Positions 1 through 7,198 of a stretch of DNA of 21,215 nucleotides are shown one piece after another; the first letter of the stretch is position 1, and each line of letters begins with the position of its first letter. The DNA is from Sphingomonadales bacterium. Its GTDB lineage: Bacteria > Bacteroidota > Bacteroidia > UBA7662. A program made the position numbers and the translations under genes. Where the stretch lies: contig VHBD01000008.1 of assembly GCA_016872125.1 (NCBI GenBank), positions 1-21,215 of the forward strand, given 5' to 3'. The notes under the pieces were generated by a model that searched no databases, had not been told where the DNA came from, and saw only the letters and a list, made by a program, of their open reading frames with translations.

Positions 1-357
1 AGCCTAGGTAATCGTGCTGCAGGGACTTATACCCTGGAATACCAGACCAACAAGGCATGGGGTGGGGTCAATGCCACCGATGCCTTGGGCATTAACCGAC
101 ACTTCAGCAACGTGAGCCTTCTCAGTGGGCTGTTCCTGTTGGCTGCTGATGTGAATGCCAGCAACTCCATCAATGCCACCGATGCTTTGGTAACGTCACG
201 CCGCTTTTCCAATGTCATCTCGACAATGCCTGCAGGGGATTGGCGATTTGAGACCAGTTCGCTTAACCTCATCAGTGGAGGCACTTACAATAACCTGCTG
301 TTACGAACGCTGACTTTCGGGGATGTGAACGGCTCCTATATCCCTCCGGCGAATTAG
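1..357 (+). CDS. C-terminal end of a secreted protein with a dockerin-like module (5' end outside window)
   Basis: The reading frame is open from base 1 to the TAG at 355-357, so only about 118 C-terminal residues are present and the catalytic or binding part is missing. The visible part starts in the last strands of a small beta-sandwich linker (GTYTLEYQT), followed by AWGGVNATDALGINRHF, then AADVNASNSINATDAL, then a GDW spacer, and ends in TFGDVNGSYIPPAN. The DVNxSxxxNATD segment resembles the calcium loop of a type I dockerin F-hand. The same tail closes the proteins at 13031-15346 and 19491-21047, so this is probably another exported polysaccharide- or surface-acting enzyme. An internal ATG at 85 lies inside the conserved module and is not a credible start. 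The stop overlaps the stop of the convergent rsmI. The function of the full protein cannot be told from here. Confidence 0.85.
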   Translation, partial: SLGNRAAGTYTLEYQTNKAWGGVNATDALGINRHFSNVSLLSGLFLLAADVNASNSINATDALVTSRRFSNVISTMPAGDWRFETSSLNLISGGTYNNLLLRTLTFGDVNGSYIPPAN

Positions 358-1076
358 TCCCCAGGTTTATCTTTCGAAGCCCCTTGGAGCACCAAGACGA
401 TTTCGCCTTTGGGGGGCTTGATTTCGCAATGCCGGGCGAGTTCTGCCAGAGGGAGATGGATGATTTCTTGGTGTATCTTGGTTAATTCTCTGGCAAGACA
501 GGCTTGCCGATCAGGACTCAAGATCTCGGCCAAGTCCTTCACCGTACGCAGAATTCGATGAGGGGATTCGTACAAAATGATGGTTCGGGTCTCGGTTTTC
601 AATGCATTAATTCGGGTGGCTCTTCCTTTCTTGAGGGGGAGAAAACCCTCAAACACAAAACGATCGCATGGAAATCCCGACAAGAGCAAAGCCGGGAGGA
701 TTGCACTAGGGCCGGGGGCGATATCGACCTTGATTCCATGTTGCAACAAATAACGTATTAACAAAAAACCTGGATCCGAAATCCCCGGTGTTCCGGCATC
801 CGATACCAAGACCATCTTGGCGCCGGATTGCAGTTGTCCAAGAATTTTGTCTAGTATAACATGCTCATTATAGGCGTGATAGGACTTCAATACGGCCTGA
901 ATACCCAAGTGCTTCAGGAGCATTCCGGTGGTTCGGGTATCTTCGCACAGCACCAAATCCGCCGCCCTCAACAGCTCCAGACTGCGGGCTGTGATATCAC
1001 CCAAGTTCCCCAGCGGGGTGGATACCACGCTGAGCAAGCCGCTTGCCTTGGGCTGATCCGATTCCTTGGTGTTCAC
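354..1076 (-). CDS. rsmI: 16S rRNA (cytidine(1402)-2'-O)-methyltransferase RsmI
   Basis: RsmI methylates the ribose 2'-OH of C1402 in the decoding centre of 16S rRNA, using S-adenosylmethionine. The 240-residue protein has the tetrapyrrole-methylase fold signature of the family: VVSTPLGNLGDIT near residue 17, CEDTRTTGMLLKHLGI near 44, and the SDAGTPGISDPG loop near 93. The start is a GTG at 1074-1076 that overlaps the purS stop (TGA, 1073-1075) as GTGA, which suggests translational coupling. It adds about 13 residues before the usual family start. The gene is last in a minus-strand set pssA-purS-rsmI. Its TAA (354-356) overlaps the stop of the convergent gene on the left. Length and motifs fit the family well; the exact start is the only uncertain point. 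Confidence 0.95.
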   Translation of the reverse strand: MNTKESDQPKASGLLSVVSTPLGNLGDITARSLELLRAADLVLCEDTRTTGMLLKHLGIQAVLKSYHAYNEHVILDKILGQLQSGAKMVLVSDAGTPGISDPGFLLIRYLLQHGIKVDIAPGPSAILPALLLSGFPCDRFVFEGFLPLKKGRATRINALKTETRTIILYESPHRILRTVKDLAEILSPDRQACLARELTKIHQEIIHLPLAELARHCEIKPPKGEIVLVLQGASKDKPGD

Positions 1077-1330
1077 GGCAATTCGCGAACATCCAAAGAA
1101 AACGATTCCATCACCGGGTTAGCCAGCAATTCTTGGCAGGCTTTGCGAGCCATGGATTCAGCATCAGCAGCATTAGCGGCCTGCACTTGCATGCGAATAT
1201 GTTTGCCAACGCGGACATCGACAATATCCGATAGATTCAAACGAGCCAGGCCAGTCAAAACCGCCTTGCCTTGAGGGTCCAGCAAGGCATCATGGGGCAT
1301 CACATCAATTTCAGCAAGGAATTGTTTCAT
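1073..1330 (-). CDS. purS: Phosphoribosylformylglycinamidine synthase subunit PurS
   Basis: PurS is the small structural subunit of the three-part FGAM synthase (PurS, PurL, PurQ) of purine synthesis, where it bridges the glutaminase and synthetase subunits. The 85-residue product begins MKQFLAEIDVMPHDALLDPQG and shows the family pattern: a V-x-P-x-x-x-L-DPQG-x-A stretch, then DVRVGKHI and a helix rich in Ala (AADAESMARKACQEL). The reading frame stays open upstream to 1612, but that part lies inside pssA and is not PurS-like. The ATG at 1330 gives the normal PurS length and overlaps the pssA stop as ATGA. It lies between a phospholipid gene and an rRNA methylase, with no purL or purQ next to it; purE and purK are 14 kb away in this window. 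Confidence 0.9.
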   Translation of the reverse strand: MKQFLAEIDVMPHDALLDPQGKAVLTGLARLNLSDIVDVRVGKHIRMQVQAANAADAESMARKACQELLANPVMESFSLDVRELP

Positions 1331-2106
1331 AACAAACGTAGAATAAGAATCGAAAAAGGAATATACAAAAGCATGATCGCAAATAGCCCCCCAAATCCCC
1401 AAACCCCAATCGCTATAACCGCCAAGACAAGTAGTACATGGCGAAGATAGGGAAATCGCTTGCTGACCTCGGAGGGTTTCAGCGACAGCATGGGTAAATT
1501 GGATACCAAAAGGGCGGAGGTCCCCAGGGCCGCAAGGGCCAAATGCCAGGCCTCTAGTCTCAAAAGCCAGGTCACCGGCCAAGACGAAAGCGAACCAAGA
1601 AAGCCCATCCAAAGCATGGCATGAGCTGGTGTGGGCAAGCCAAGGAAATGAGGGGTGGGCTTATTCATCAAGTTAAACCGTGCCAGCCGCCACGCTGAAG
1701 CCAAGGGTATGGCCGCAAAACAAAGCAACCACCAGGCCTCGCTTTGGGCAGGCAAAGCTGGCATAGGCCAAGAAGCATACCCATCCACTGGCCAAGGCGT
1801 CATCCCGTAGGAGGGCATCAGGCTACGTGCATTCACCATCAACAGTGCCGCAGGCAGAAGTCCGAAGGATACCAAGTCCGCCAAGGAATCCAATTCACGG
1901 CCCATGTCGGAAGGTGCGCGCAACAACCTGGCTGCAGTTCCGTCCGCAAAATCAAGGACAGCGGCCACGGCAATACAGTACAGGGCCCAAGCCTCACCCC
2001 CGTTGAAAGCGCCGACCAAACCCAGACAACCGCAGAACAAATTCCCCAAAGTCAAGGCATTAGGCACAAATCCCCAAAACGTTTGGCCTTCTTTGTGGTT
2101 ATTCAT
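1327..2106 (-). CDS. pssA: CDP-diacylglycerol-serine O-phosphatidyltransferase PssA
   Basis: This integral membrane enzyme joins CDP-diacylglycerol and serine to form phosphatidylserine, the precursor of phosphatidylethanolamine. The CDP-alcohol phosphatidyltransferase signature is complete: D52-x2-D55-G56-x2-A59-R60-x8-G69-x3-D73-x3-D77. Other PssA hallmarks are VPNALTLGNLFCG near the N-terminus, RLARFNL near 141 and GLPTPAHAM near 156. Several hydrophobic segments follow, ending in a hydrophobic C-terminus (IPFSILILRLL). I chose the ATG at 2106 (259 residues). The frame continues to a possible ATG at 2202, but the extra 32 residues are basic and Pro-rich and lie over the divergent promoter region. 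It heads the minus-strand pssA-purS-rsmI unit, with an ATGA overlap to purS. Confidence 0.92.
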   Translation of the reverse strand: MNNHKEGQTFWGFVPNALTLGNLFCGCLGLVGAFNGGEAWALYCIAVAAVLDFADGTAARLLRAPSDMGRELDSLADLVSFGLLPAALLMVNARSLMPSYGMTPWPVDGYASWPMPALPAQSEAWWLLCFAAIPLASAWRLARFNLMNKPTPHFLGLPTPAHAMLWMGFLGSLSSWPVTWLLRLEAWHLALAALGTSALLVSNLPMLSLKPSEVSKRFPYLRHVLLVLAVIAIGVWGFGGLFAIMLLYIPFSILILRLL

Positions 2107-2110
2107 AGGT

Positions 2111-2118
2111 CGAAAATA
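2111..2118 (-). promoter_or_regulatory. Weak -7-like element before pssA
   Basis: On the minus strand TATTTTCG ends four bases before the chosen pssA ATG. It matches the Bacteroidota -7 box TAnnTTTG except for one position. I see no TTTG at the right distance upstream, so it is only a candidate. If used, the transcript would start at or next to the start codon (leaderless). Confidence 0.25.
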
Positions 2119-2158
2119 CGGCTTCAACGGCCAAGGAGGGGTTATCGCTGGGTTTCCC

Positions 2159-2188
2159 TTTTGGTTCCAACCGCAGGGCGTACTTTTG
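2159..2188 (+). promoter_or_regulatory. Bacteroidota-type promoter for the NlpC/P60 gene
   Basis: A TTTTG at 2159-2163 is followed after 17 bases by TACTTTTG at 2181-2188. This matches the -33 TTTG and the -7 TAnnTTTG boxes of Bacteroidota primary sigma-factor promoters. The predicted transcription start is a few bases after 2190, leaving a leader of about 20 bases before the ATG at 2214. It points away from pssA and is the cleanest promoter in the window. It could also drive the men genes, since only 35 bases separate the NlpC/P60 gene from menI. Confidence 0.6.
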
Positions 2189-2213
2189 CCCTTCCTGGCC
2201 ATTATCCTAGTCC

Positions 2214-2861
2214 ATGTCTCGTTACCCGCGGTTTATGTTTATCCTGGTCTGTACCCTGACCTTAGGGGGAGCTTGGCGATTCGAGGTCAACGCGCACCCT
2301 GCAAGGCAAGGGCAGCCGGAGGATACTTGCCTAATCCGACCTTGTTTGGTGTATTGGCCAGATTCCCTCTGTCAACCCGATGTTTTGAGGCGACTCATAG
2401 GAGATTTGCCCATCGAAACCGATAATGTACGAAGCCCAGAAATTTATTGGATGTTACAGAAATGGGTACAGTACCCCTACCACTATGCCGGTCGCACCGA
2501 AAAAGGTATCGATTGCAGTGGGCTGGTTTGTGAAATTCAAAAAACCATTTATGGAAGGCCTTACCGAGGAGGATCATCGGATATTTTTCCCAAGCTGAAA
2601 CAAATCTCCCGCGAGGAGCTGCTGGAGGGCGATATGGTCTTTTTCAAAATAAGGCGCAACAAGATATCCCATGTAGGGCTCTACCTGGGTTCGAATAAAT
2701 TTCTTCATGCCACAACCAAAGCAGGCGTGATCATATCCGATCTCGATGAGCCTTATTACCGTAAGCGTTACTTTGGAGCAGGCAGGGATCCCCATCCACC
2801 ACGCTACACCCCCGTTTACCTTCCTAACCCCGGACCCAAGCGTTCCGGCCTTGTACCCTAA
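2214..2861 (+). CDS. Secreted NlpC/P60-family cysteine peptidase
   Basis: Proteins of this family usually cut peptide stems of cell-wall peptidoglycan. The 215-residue product starts with a signal-peptide-like segment (MSRYPRFMFILVCTLTLGG), then about 50 residues of Cys- and Pro-containing linker, and an NlpC/P60 domain from about residue 80. The catalytic triad is visible: Cys101 in GIDCSGLV, His153 in ISHVGLYLG, and a third polar residue, His165, in KFLHATT. A Pro-rich tail follows (PNPGPKRSGLVP). The ATG at 2214 is preceded by a good promoter but no clear ribosome binding site. It is divergent from pssA and 35 bases before menI. The exact bond cut and the substrate cannot be told from sequence. 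Confidence 0.88.
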   Translation: MSRYPRFMFILVCTLTLGGAWRFEVNAHPARQGQPEDTCLIRPCLVYWPDSLCQPDVLRRLIGDLPIETDNVRSPEIYWMLQKWVQYPYHYAGRTEKGIDCSGLVCEIQKTIYGRPYRGGSSDIFPKLKQISREELLEGDMVFFKIRRNKISHVGLYLGSNKFLHATTKAGVIISDLDEPYYRKRYFGAGRDPHPPRYTPVYLPNPGPKRSGLVP

Positions 2862-2896
2862 ATGATCTATAACTCTTTTTGATAAAACGCACGCTG

Positions 2897-3310
2897 ATGA
2901 CACCCGAAGAAATCTTGTCCACTTTACAAAAATCTTTGAAAGGCAACATGGGCGAAACCCTGGGCATGGAAATTATTCATGCCGAAATGGGGGAAATCCA
3001 AGGCCGAATGCCCGTGGATCACCGAACCAAGCAACCTTTTGGGTTATTGCATGGGGGCGCCTCGGTGGCATTGGCCGAAACCTTAGGCAGCATTGGGGCC
3101 AACATGCTGGCGTATCCGGATAAGCATGCGGTGGGAATGGAAATCAATGCCAACCATTTGCGTCCGGTCAGAGAAGGTTACGTCACCGGTATGGCCAAGG
3201 TTATACACCAAGGGTCCAGCAGCCAGGTTTGGGAAATACGGATCGTGGATGAAAACGGTAATCTGTGTTGTATTTCTCGTTTCACAGCAGCCATTCGTCG
3301 CAATCCTTAA
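2897..3310 (+). CDS. menI: 1,4-dihydroxy-2-naphthoyl-CoA hydrolase (hotdog thioesterase)
   Basis: The 137-residue hotdog-fold protein closely resembles the YdiI/MenI type of acyl-CoA thioesterase. It contains QPFGLLHGGASVALAETLGS, and Gln46, His52 and Glu61 sit at the places of Gln48, His54 and Glu63 of E. coli YdiI (known-family comparison from memory). Such enzymes hydrolyse DHNA-CoA, the last step before prenylation in menaquinone synthesis. The neighbourhood supports this: menF, menD and menB follow on the same strand. I chose ATG 2897; an in-frame TTG at 2879 would add six residues. The menF frame opens inside this gene, but the MenF-like sequence begins only after it. A broader-range thioesterase is the main alternative. 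Confidence 0.85.
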   Translation: MTPEEILSTLQKSLKGNMGETLGMEIIHAEMGEIQGRMPVDHRTKQPFGLLHGGASVALAETLGSIGANMLAYPDKHAVGMEINANHLRPVREGYVTGMAKVIHQGSSSQVWEIRIVDENGNLCCISRFTAAIRRNP

Positions 3311-3320
3311 GGTTGAATCG

Positions 3321-4544
3321 TTGACACAAGAAGCGCTTTTTGATCGCTCAATCCGTGCAGGCTTTGGATGGGTTTCTTACCGATTGCCCTCCAAAGACGG
3401 TGTATTGGTTCCTGAGCCGCAACACTTCATTGATCCTGAGGCGAATACTAAGCGCCCTTGGGAGGAGGGTTCCCGCAATGGATTCGTGATCGTCCCCTTC
3501 AGCCTTGTTCATGGCCCGGAGCTTTGGCTCAATCCATTGATTCGTTGGCAAGGTACTGTTCCGAATACCCAAGCCTTGTCCTCTGCTTCGCAATGGATGG
3601 AACTTTCCGTATCCGGGGATGAGCTGCTGAAGGAGCACCCCGAAAATTTGACAGATCATATAGAGAGTCAGTTCACCAACGAAAAAAACCTTGAACAAAA
3701 CGATTCCCAACATTACCTTGAATTCTGCCGATCGGTTCGTCAAATCACCGAAATCCTCCAAAACAAAGTGCCGAATTCGGAAGGCGTTCATGATTCGAAG
3801 GCCCTTCAAAAGGTGGTCTGGTCCTGGACCAGGTCCCTCCGACTGCATCCTAAGGCCCACCCCTGCCACCTTTTTGAAGCCTTATGCCATGCCTACCCCT
3901 CCCTGCATATTGTGTTGCTCCATCATCCGGTATACGGAATATGGTTGGGCAGCAGTCCGGAAACCCTGGTGGAGAAGGAAACTCCGAGGATTCGAAGTAT
4001 GGCCCTTGCAGGAACAAGAAGTCTTGCCCATGCCGGCCCATGGGGGGACAAAGAAATCAGGGAACAACGTCTGGTGCTCGATTACCTCCAAGAACGTTTT
4101 GCCAGCAAATCAATCTCATTAGATTTACAAGAAACCTCCACCGTTCAAAAAGGCCCTGTGGAACATTTATTAAATAAAATTGAGGGTGTTTCGAGTATTT
4201 CATGTTATGAAATGGCTCATTGCCTGCATCCGACTCCGGCTGTAGCCGGCTTTCCTGTTGCGGAATCCGTTAAATATATTCTCGAAAATGAGCCTCATCA
4301 GCGATCATTGTACGCAGGATATTGGGGTTACCTCAATGAAGAAGGTAACGGTTTACTTTCGGTCAATTTGCGTTGCTTGCATTGGAATGATAAACGGGTA
4401 ACATTGTACATGGGTGCAGGAATCTTGCCCGAATCGGATGCAGAAACTGAATGGTTGGAAACTTGTCGAAAATCAGAAACGCTAATGAATATTCTTCAAT
4501 CCCTGGGCTGGATTTCTCCACCTGCAGGGATTCTGGGAGAATGA
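3321..4544 (+). CDS. menF: Isochorismate synthase MenF
   Basis: MenF converts chorismate to isochorismate, the entry step of menaquinone synthesis. The chorismate-binding fold is seen in the C-terminal half: GSSPETLV at 210-217, ALAGTRS near 229-234, GPVEHLLNKIEG, LHPTPAVAGFP, then GYWGYLNEEGNGLLSVNLRC near 333 and GAGILPESDAETEWLE close to the end. There is no ATG near the expected beginning. A TTG at 3321, ten bases after the menI stop and shortly after an AAGG, gives 407 residues, about the usual length. The frame is open further back into menI, but that part is an overlap shadow. The N-terminal third is poorly conserved, as is usual. Its position directly before menD separates it from anthranilate or salicylate enzymes of the same fold. 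Confidence 0.9.
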   Translation: MTQEALFDRSIRAGFGWVSYRLPSKDGVLVPEPQHFIDPEANTKRPWEEGSRNGFVIVPFSLVHGPELWLNPLIRWQGTVPNTQALSSASQWMELSVSGDELLKEHPENLTDHIESQFTNEKNLEQNDSQHYLEFCRSVRQITEILQNKVPNSEGVHDSKALQKVVWSWTRSLRLHPKAHPCHLFEALCHAYPSLHIVLLHHPVYGIWLGSSPETLVEKETPRIRSMALAGTRSLAHAGPWGDKEIREQRLVLDYLQERFASKSISLDLQETSTVQKGPVEHLLNKIEGVSSISCYEMAHCLHPTPAVAGFPVAESVKYILENEPHQRSLYAGYWGYLNEEGNGLLSVNLRCLHWNDKRVTLYMGAGILPESDAETEWLETCRKSETLMNILQSLGWISPPAGILGE

Positions 4545-4565
4545 ACATCGTCCATTCCTAAAGAG

Positions 4566-6290
4566 GTGAAATCGACTGCAATTAAACTTATGCCTCAATG
4601 GCTTTGGGATCAAGGGGTAGGCCATGCCGTCCTTTGTCCCGGATCCCGATCGGCTCCATTGAGCCTGGCCATTGCGCGCAGCAATTTAATGGAAATTTTC
4701 ACAGGGGTAGATGAGCGAGCTGCAGGATTCGCGGCGCTGGGCCTTAGCCTAGGGACAGGAAGGCCTGTGGTCGTGGTTTGCACATCGGGCACTGCCCTGC
4801 TCAACCTTGGTCCTGCTGTGGCCGAGGCGTATTATCTCCGTCTACCGCTGCTGATTTTGAGTGCGGATCGGCCTGCGGGATACGAAGGCCAACAGCGTGG
4901 ACAGGTGATTCGCCAAGACGGGGCTTTGGATCATCACCTGCGCGCTTCTTTCCGTTGGGCGCCGGATGAACCGGAATGGGATCTTCAACTTTCGGAAAAT
5001 TTATTCGAACAGGCTTTGAGGACCGCGGTGAACGAGTGCGGCCCCGTGCACATCAATATTCCTCTTGATGAACCGCTCTACGATTTGGTCGAGCTTGACC
5101 ATTCCGTTGGCAAGCATTCATCCAGTGGCCCAAACGACGCCCTTGACCGTTCCCCTCATCATGGGTCGGTCCCGGAGGAACTTCAAGTCGAAATTGATCA
5201 AGCGCTGGCTCAGGGGAAGAGGATTTGGTTACTTGCCGGTATGGGCAGTACCCACGAGGGCTTGGAGCCTGTGCTTAAGGAGCTCGAAGGTTTGGAGCAG
5301 ATATGCCTGTGGCGAGAAGATTTGGCCAACCTTAAGGTTGGTTTACCCATCAGGGATGAATGGTTTAGGACTACCCCCATCGATCCCCCAGCACTATTGA
5401 TTTCTTGGGGTGGGCCTTTGGTTTCCAAGTATCTCCAATTGTTTCTGCGCAACAATCCTCTGTTCAAGCATTGGCGAATAGACCCACGAGGAGATAAAAT
5501 TGATACCTACAACCGACTTGACGGGATCATTCAATCCTCTCCAAAATTCGCCTTGGAAGCGATCCGTAACATTGTTCATGATCAGATCCAAGAAAACCCA
5601 ACCAGGTCGATTTTGGAACCTTCGCTCACGACTTCTGCAAATGCCGTCCTTGATTTCGACAAGAAGATGCGGGATCGTTATAACCAACTTCCTTTTTCGG
5701 ATTCGCTGGCGCTATCGGTCGCCTTGCCATTTTTGAAACAAAAGAGGGTCCATTTGGGGAATTCAAGCCTGGTCCGCAAATTTTTGGCCCTGCCATGGGA
5801 CAAGGACTCCATCCTGAGCATCCACTGCAACCGCGGAACCAGCGGTATCGAAGGCAGCATGTCCACCGCAATTGGCCATGCATGGGCCCATCCGGAGGAT
5901 TCCGTTTGGGTTTTGAACGGAGATTTGGCGACGGCCTACGACGCGGGGGCCTGGTTGCTGGAACCAAGGCCTTCGATCAAAATCCTGTTGCTCAACAACG
6001 GAGGGGGGGATATTTTCAGGCAGCTCCCCGGTGCCTCGAAACAACCTGAATGCGAGCCCCTTTTTGCCACCCCTCGGAACATGAATTGGTCAGCCTGGTG
6101 TCAGGGATACGGCCTACCCCATCGCTTGGCCACCGACCTGAATTCGCTAGCCGATGGCCTGAATTGGCTAAATGACCATGCTGGCGTCGCTATTTTGGAA
6201 ATACAAACCAACCCAACCTGCAACAGACAAGCCGAACACCTTCTGCGCGGCCAAGGGGAACCTCCCCAAAAGCCTCCTCGTAGAGGCTAA
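4566..6290 (+). CDS. menD: 2-succinyl-5-enolpyruvyl-6-hydroxy-3-cyclohexene-1-carboxylate (SEPHCHC) synthase MenD
   Basis: MenD is a thiamine-diphosphate enzyme that adds the succinic semialdehyde unit from 2-oxoglutarate to isochorismate. The 574-residue protein shows CPGSRSAPLSLA at 24-35, Glu50 in the VDERAAGFAALG cofactor-activating segment, CTSGTALLNLGPAVAEAY near 92, SADRP, then GTSGIEGSMSTAIG and the ThDP/metal motif from NGDLATAYD (451-459) to NNGGGDIF (477-484). The start is GTG at 4566; this leaves the expected short helix before the CPGSRS motif, whereas the ATG at 4590 would cut it. It lies 21 bases after menF. The tail (PPQKPPRRG) is Pro- and Arg-rich and not conserved. The motifs are unambiguous for MenD among ThDP enzymes. 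Confidence 0.96.
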   Translation: MKSTAIKLMPQWLWDQGVGHAVLCPGSRSAPLSLAIARSNLMEIFTGVDERAAGFAALGLSLGTGRPVVVVCTSGTALLNLGPAVAEAYYLRLPLLILSADRPAGYEGQQRGQVIRQDGALDHHLRASFRWAPDEPEWDLQLSENLFEQALRTAVNECGPVHINIPLDEPLYDLVELDHSVGKHSSSGPNDALDRSPHHGSVPEELQVEIDQALAQGKRIWLLAGMGSTHEGLEPVLKELEGLEQICLWREDLANLKVGLPIRDEWFRTTPIDPPALLISWGGPLVSKYLQLFLRNNPLFKHWRIDPRGDKIDTYNRLDGIIQSSPKFALEAIRNIVHDQIQENPTRSILEPSLTTSANAVLDFDKKMRDRYNQLPFSDSLALSVALPFLKQKRVHLGNSSLVRKFLALPWDKDSILSIHCNRGTSGIEGSMSTAIGHAWAHPEDSVWVLNGDLATAYDAGAWLLEPRPSIKILLLNNGGGDIFRQLPGASKQPECEPLFATPRNMNWSAWCQGYGLPHRLATDLNSLADGLNWLNDHAGVAILEIQTNPTCNRQAEHLLRGQGEPPQKPPRRG

Positions 6291-6301
6291 ACATTGAGGC
6301 G

Positions 6302-6330
6302 AGTCCAAGCGTTAAACTTGCGGACTTTTT
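6302..6330 (+). terminator. Possible attenuator or terminator between menD and menB
   Basis: AGTCC (6302-6306) can pair with GGACT (6322-6326), continued after a two-base bulge by AAG with CTT, and is followed by a run of Ts (6326-6330). The stem is short and imperfect. With menB downstream on the same strand, it would be a partial terminator that lowers read-through from menD. Confidence 0.35.
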
Positions 6331-6348
6331 CCTAGGAATTTAGCCCAT

Positions 6349-6358
6349 TATAATTTTC
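6349..6358 (+). promoter_or_regulatory. Possible -7 element before menB
   Basis: TATAATTTTC precedes the menB ATG by twelve bases and contains TAATTTTC, one base from the Bacteroidota -7 box TAnnTTTG. No TTTG is found at 17-21 bases upstream; that region is the T-run of the hairpin. It could give menB and the peroxidase gene their own transcript. This is a weak prediction. Confidence 0.3.
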
Positions 6359-6370
6359 CATCCATCCTCC

Positions 6371-7198
6371 ATGAGCCAACGCAACTACACCTGGACGCCC
6401 CTGGCCTCCTTCGAAGAAATTAAGTTTGAACTCTGCGATGGGGTCGGAAAAATTTCCATCAACCGGCCCGAGAAACACAACGCCTTTACCCCATTGACGG
6501 TTCAGGAAATGTCCCAGGCCATGGAAATGTGTCGTCAAGACCCTCGCATTGGGGTTGTCGTCCTCACCGGCGAAGGGGGTAAGGCCTTTTGCAGCGGGGG
6601 AGACCAAAGCGTGCGCGGCCATGGGGGCTATGTGGGCAAAGACCAAGTGCCCCGACTCAATGTTTTGGACCTGCAAATGCAAATCCGCCGTATCCCCAAG
6701 CCGGTCATCGCCATGGTAGCGGGGTGGGCCATCGGGGGTGGGCATGTTTTGCATGTTGTTTGCGATTTGACCATTGCCGCTGAGAATGCCCGTTTTGGCC
6801 AAACCGGACCCAAGGTGGGTAGTTTCGATGGGGGATTTGGGGCCTCGTATTTGGCCAGGATTGTTGGGCAGAAGAAGGCCCGAGAAATTTGGTACCTCTG
6901 CGATCAGTACAACGCGGCCGAAGCCTTGGAAATGGGCCTTGTGAACAAGGTAGTTCCCCTGGAAGATTTGGAAGAAACCACCATGGCCTGGACCCGCAAG
7001 ATTCTCACCAAAAGCCCCATTGCACTCCGAATGCTCAAAGCCTCCTTCAATGCAGAATTGGATGGACAGGCCGGGATCCAGGAACTGGCCGGAAACGCCA
7101 CCCTGTTGTATTACCTAAGCGACGAAGCCAAAGAAGGCAAAAACGCCTTCATCGAAAAAAGAGATCCTAATTTTGACCAATTTCCCAAATTTCCCTAA
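6371..7198 (+). CDS. menB: 1,4-dihydroxy-2-naphthoyl-CoA synthase MenB
   Basis: MenB is a crotonase-fold enzyme that closes the second ring of the menaquinone head group, turning O-succinylbenzoyl-CoA into DHNA-CoA. The 275-residue protein has INRPEKHNAFTP near 30, SGGDQSVRGHGGYVG from 75, the oxyanion-hole loop GWAIGGGHVLH at 118-128, GQTGPKVGSFDGGFG at 143-157, and the C-terminal RDPNFDQFPKFP tail typical of MenB rather than other enoyl-CoA hydratases. The QTGPKVG form resembles the E. coli type of MenB, described as bicarbonate-dependent (from memory). An 80-base gap separates it from menD. Its stop TAA shares one base with the ATG of the peroxidase gene. Confidence 0.97.
   Translation: MSQRNYTWTPLASFEEIKFELCDGVGKISINRPEKHNAFTPLTVQEMSQAMEMCRQDPRIGVVVLTGEGGKAFCSGGDQSVRGHGGYVGKDQVPRLNVLDLQMQIRRIPKPVIAMVAGWAIGGGHVLHVVCDLTIAAENARFGQTGPKVGSFDGGFGASYLARIVGQKKAREIWYLCDQYNAAEALEMGLVNKVVPLEDLEETTMAWTRKILTKSPIALRMLKASFNAELDGQAGIQELAGNATLLYYLSDEAKEGKNAFIEKRDPNFDQFPKFP

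Noticed and set aside
861..1274. Plus-strand open frames opposite rsmI and purS
   Set aside because: No family features or start signals; they are antisense shadows of conserved minus-strand genes.
1331..1612. N-terminal extension of purS
   Set aside because: The frame is open, but it lies wholly within pssA in another frame, and PurS proteins are about 85 residues long.
3093..3320. N-terminal extension of menF over menI
   Set aside because: The extension is Trp-rich and unlike isochorismate synthases; it is the shadow of menI. TTG 3321 fits the family length.
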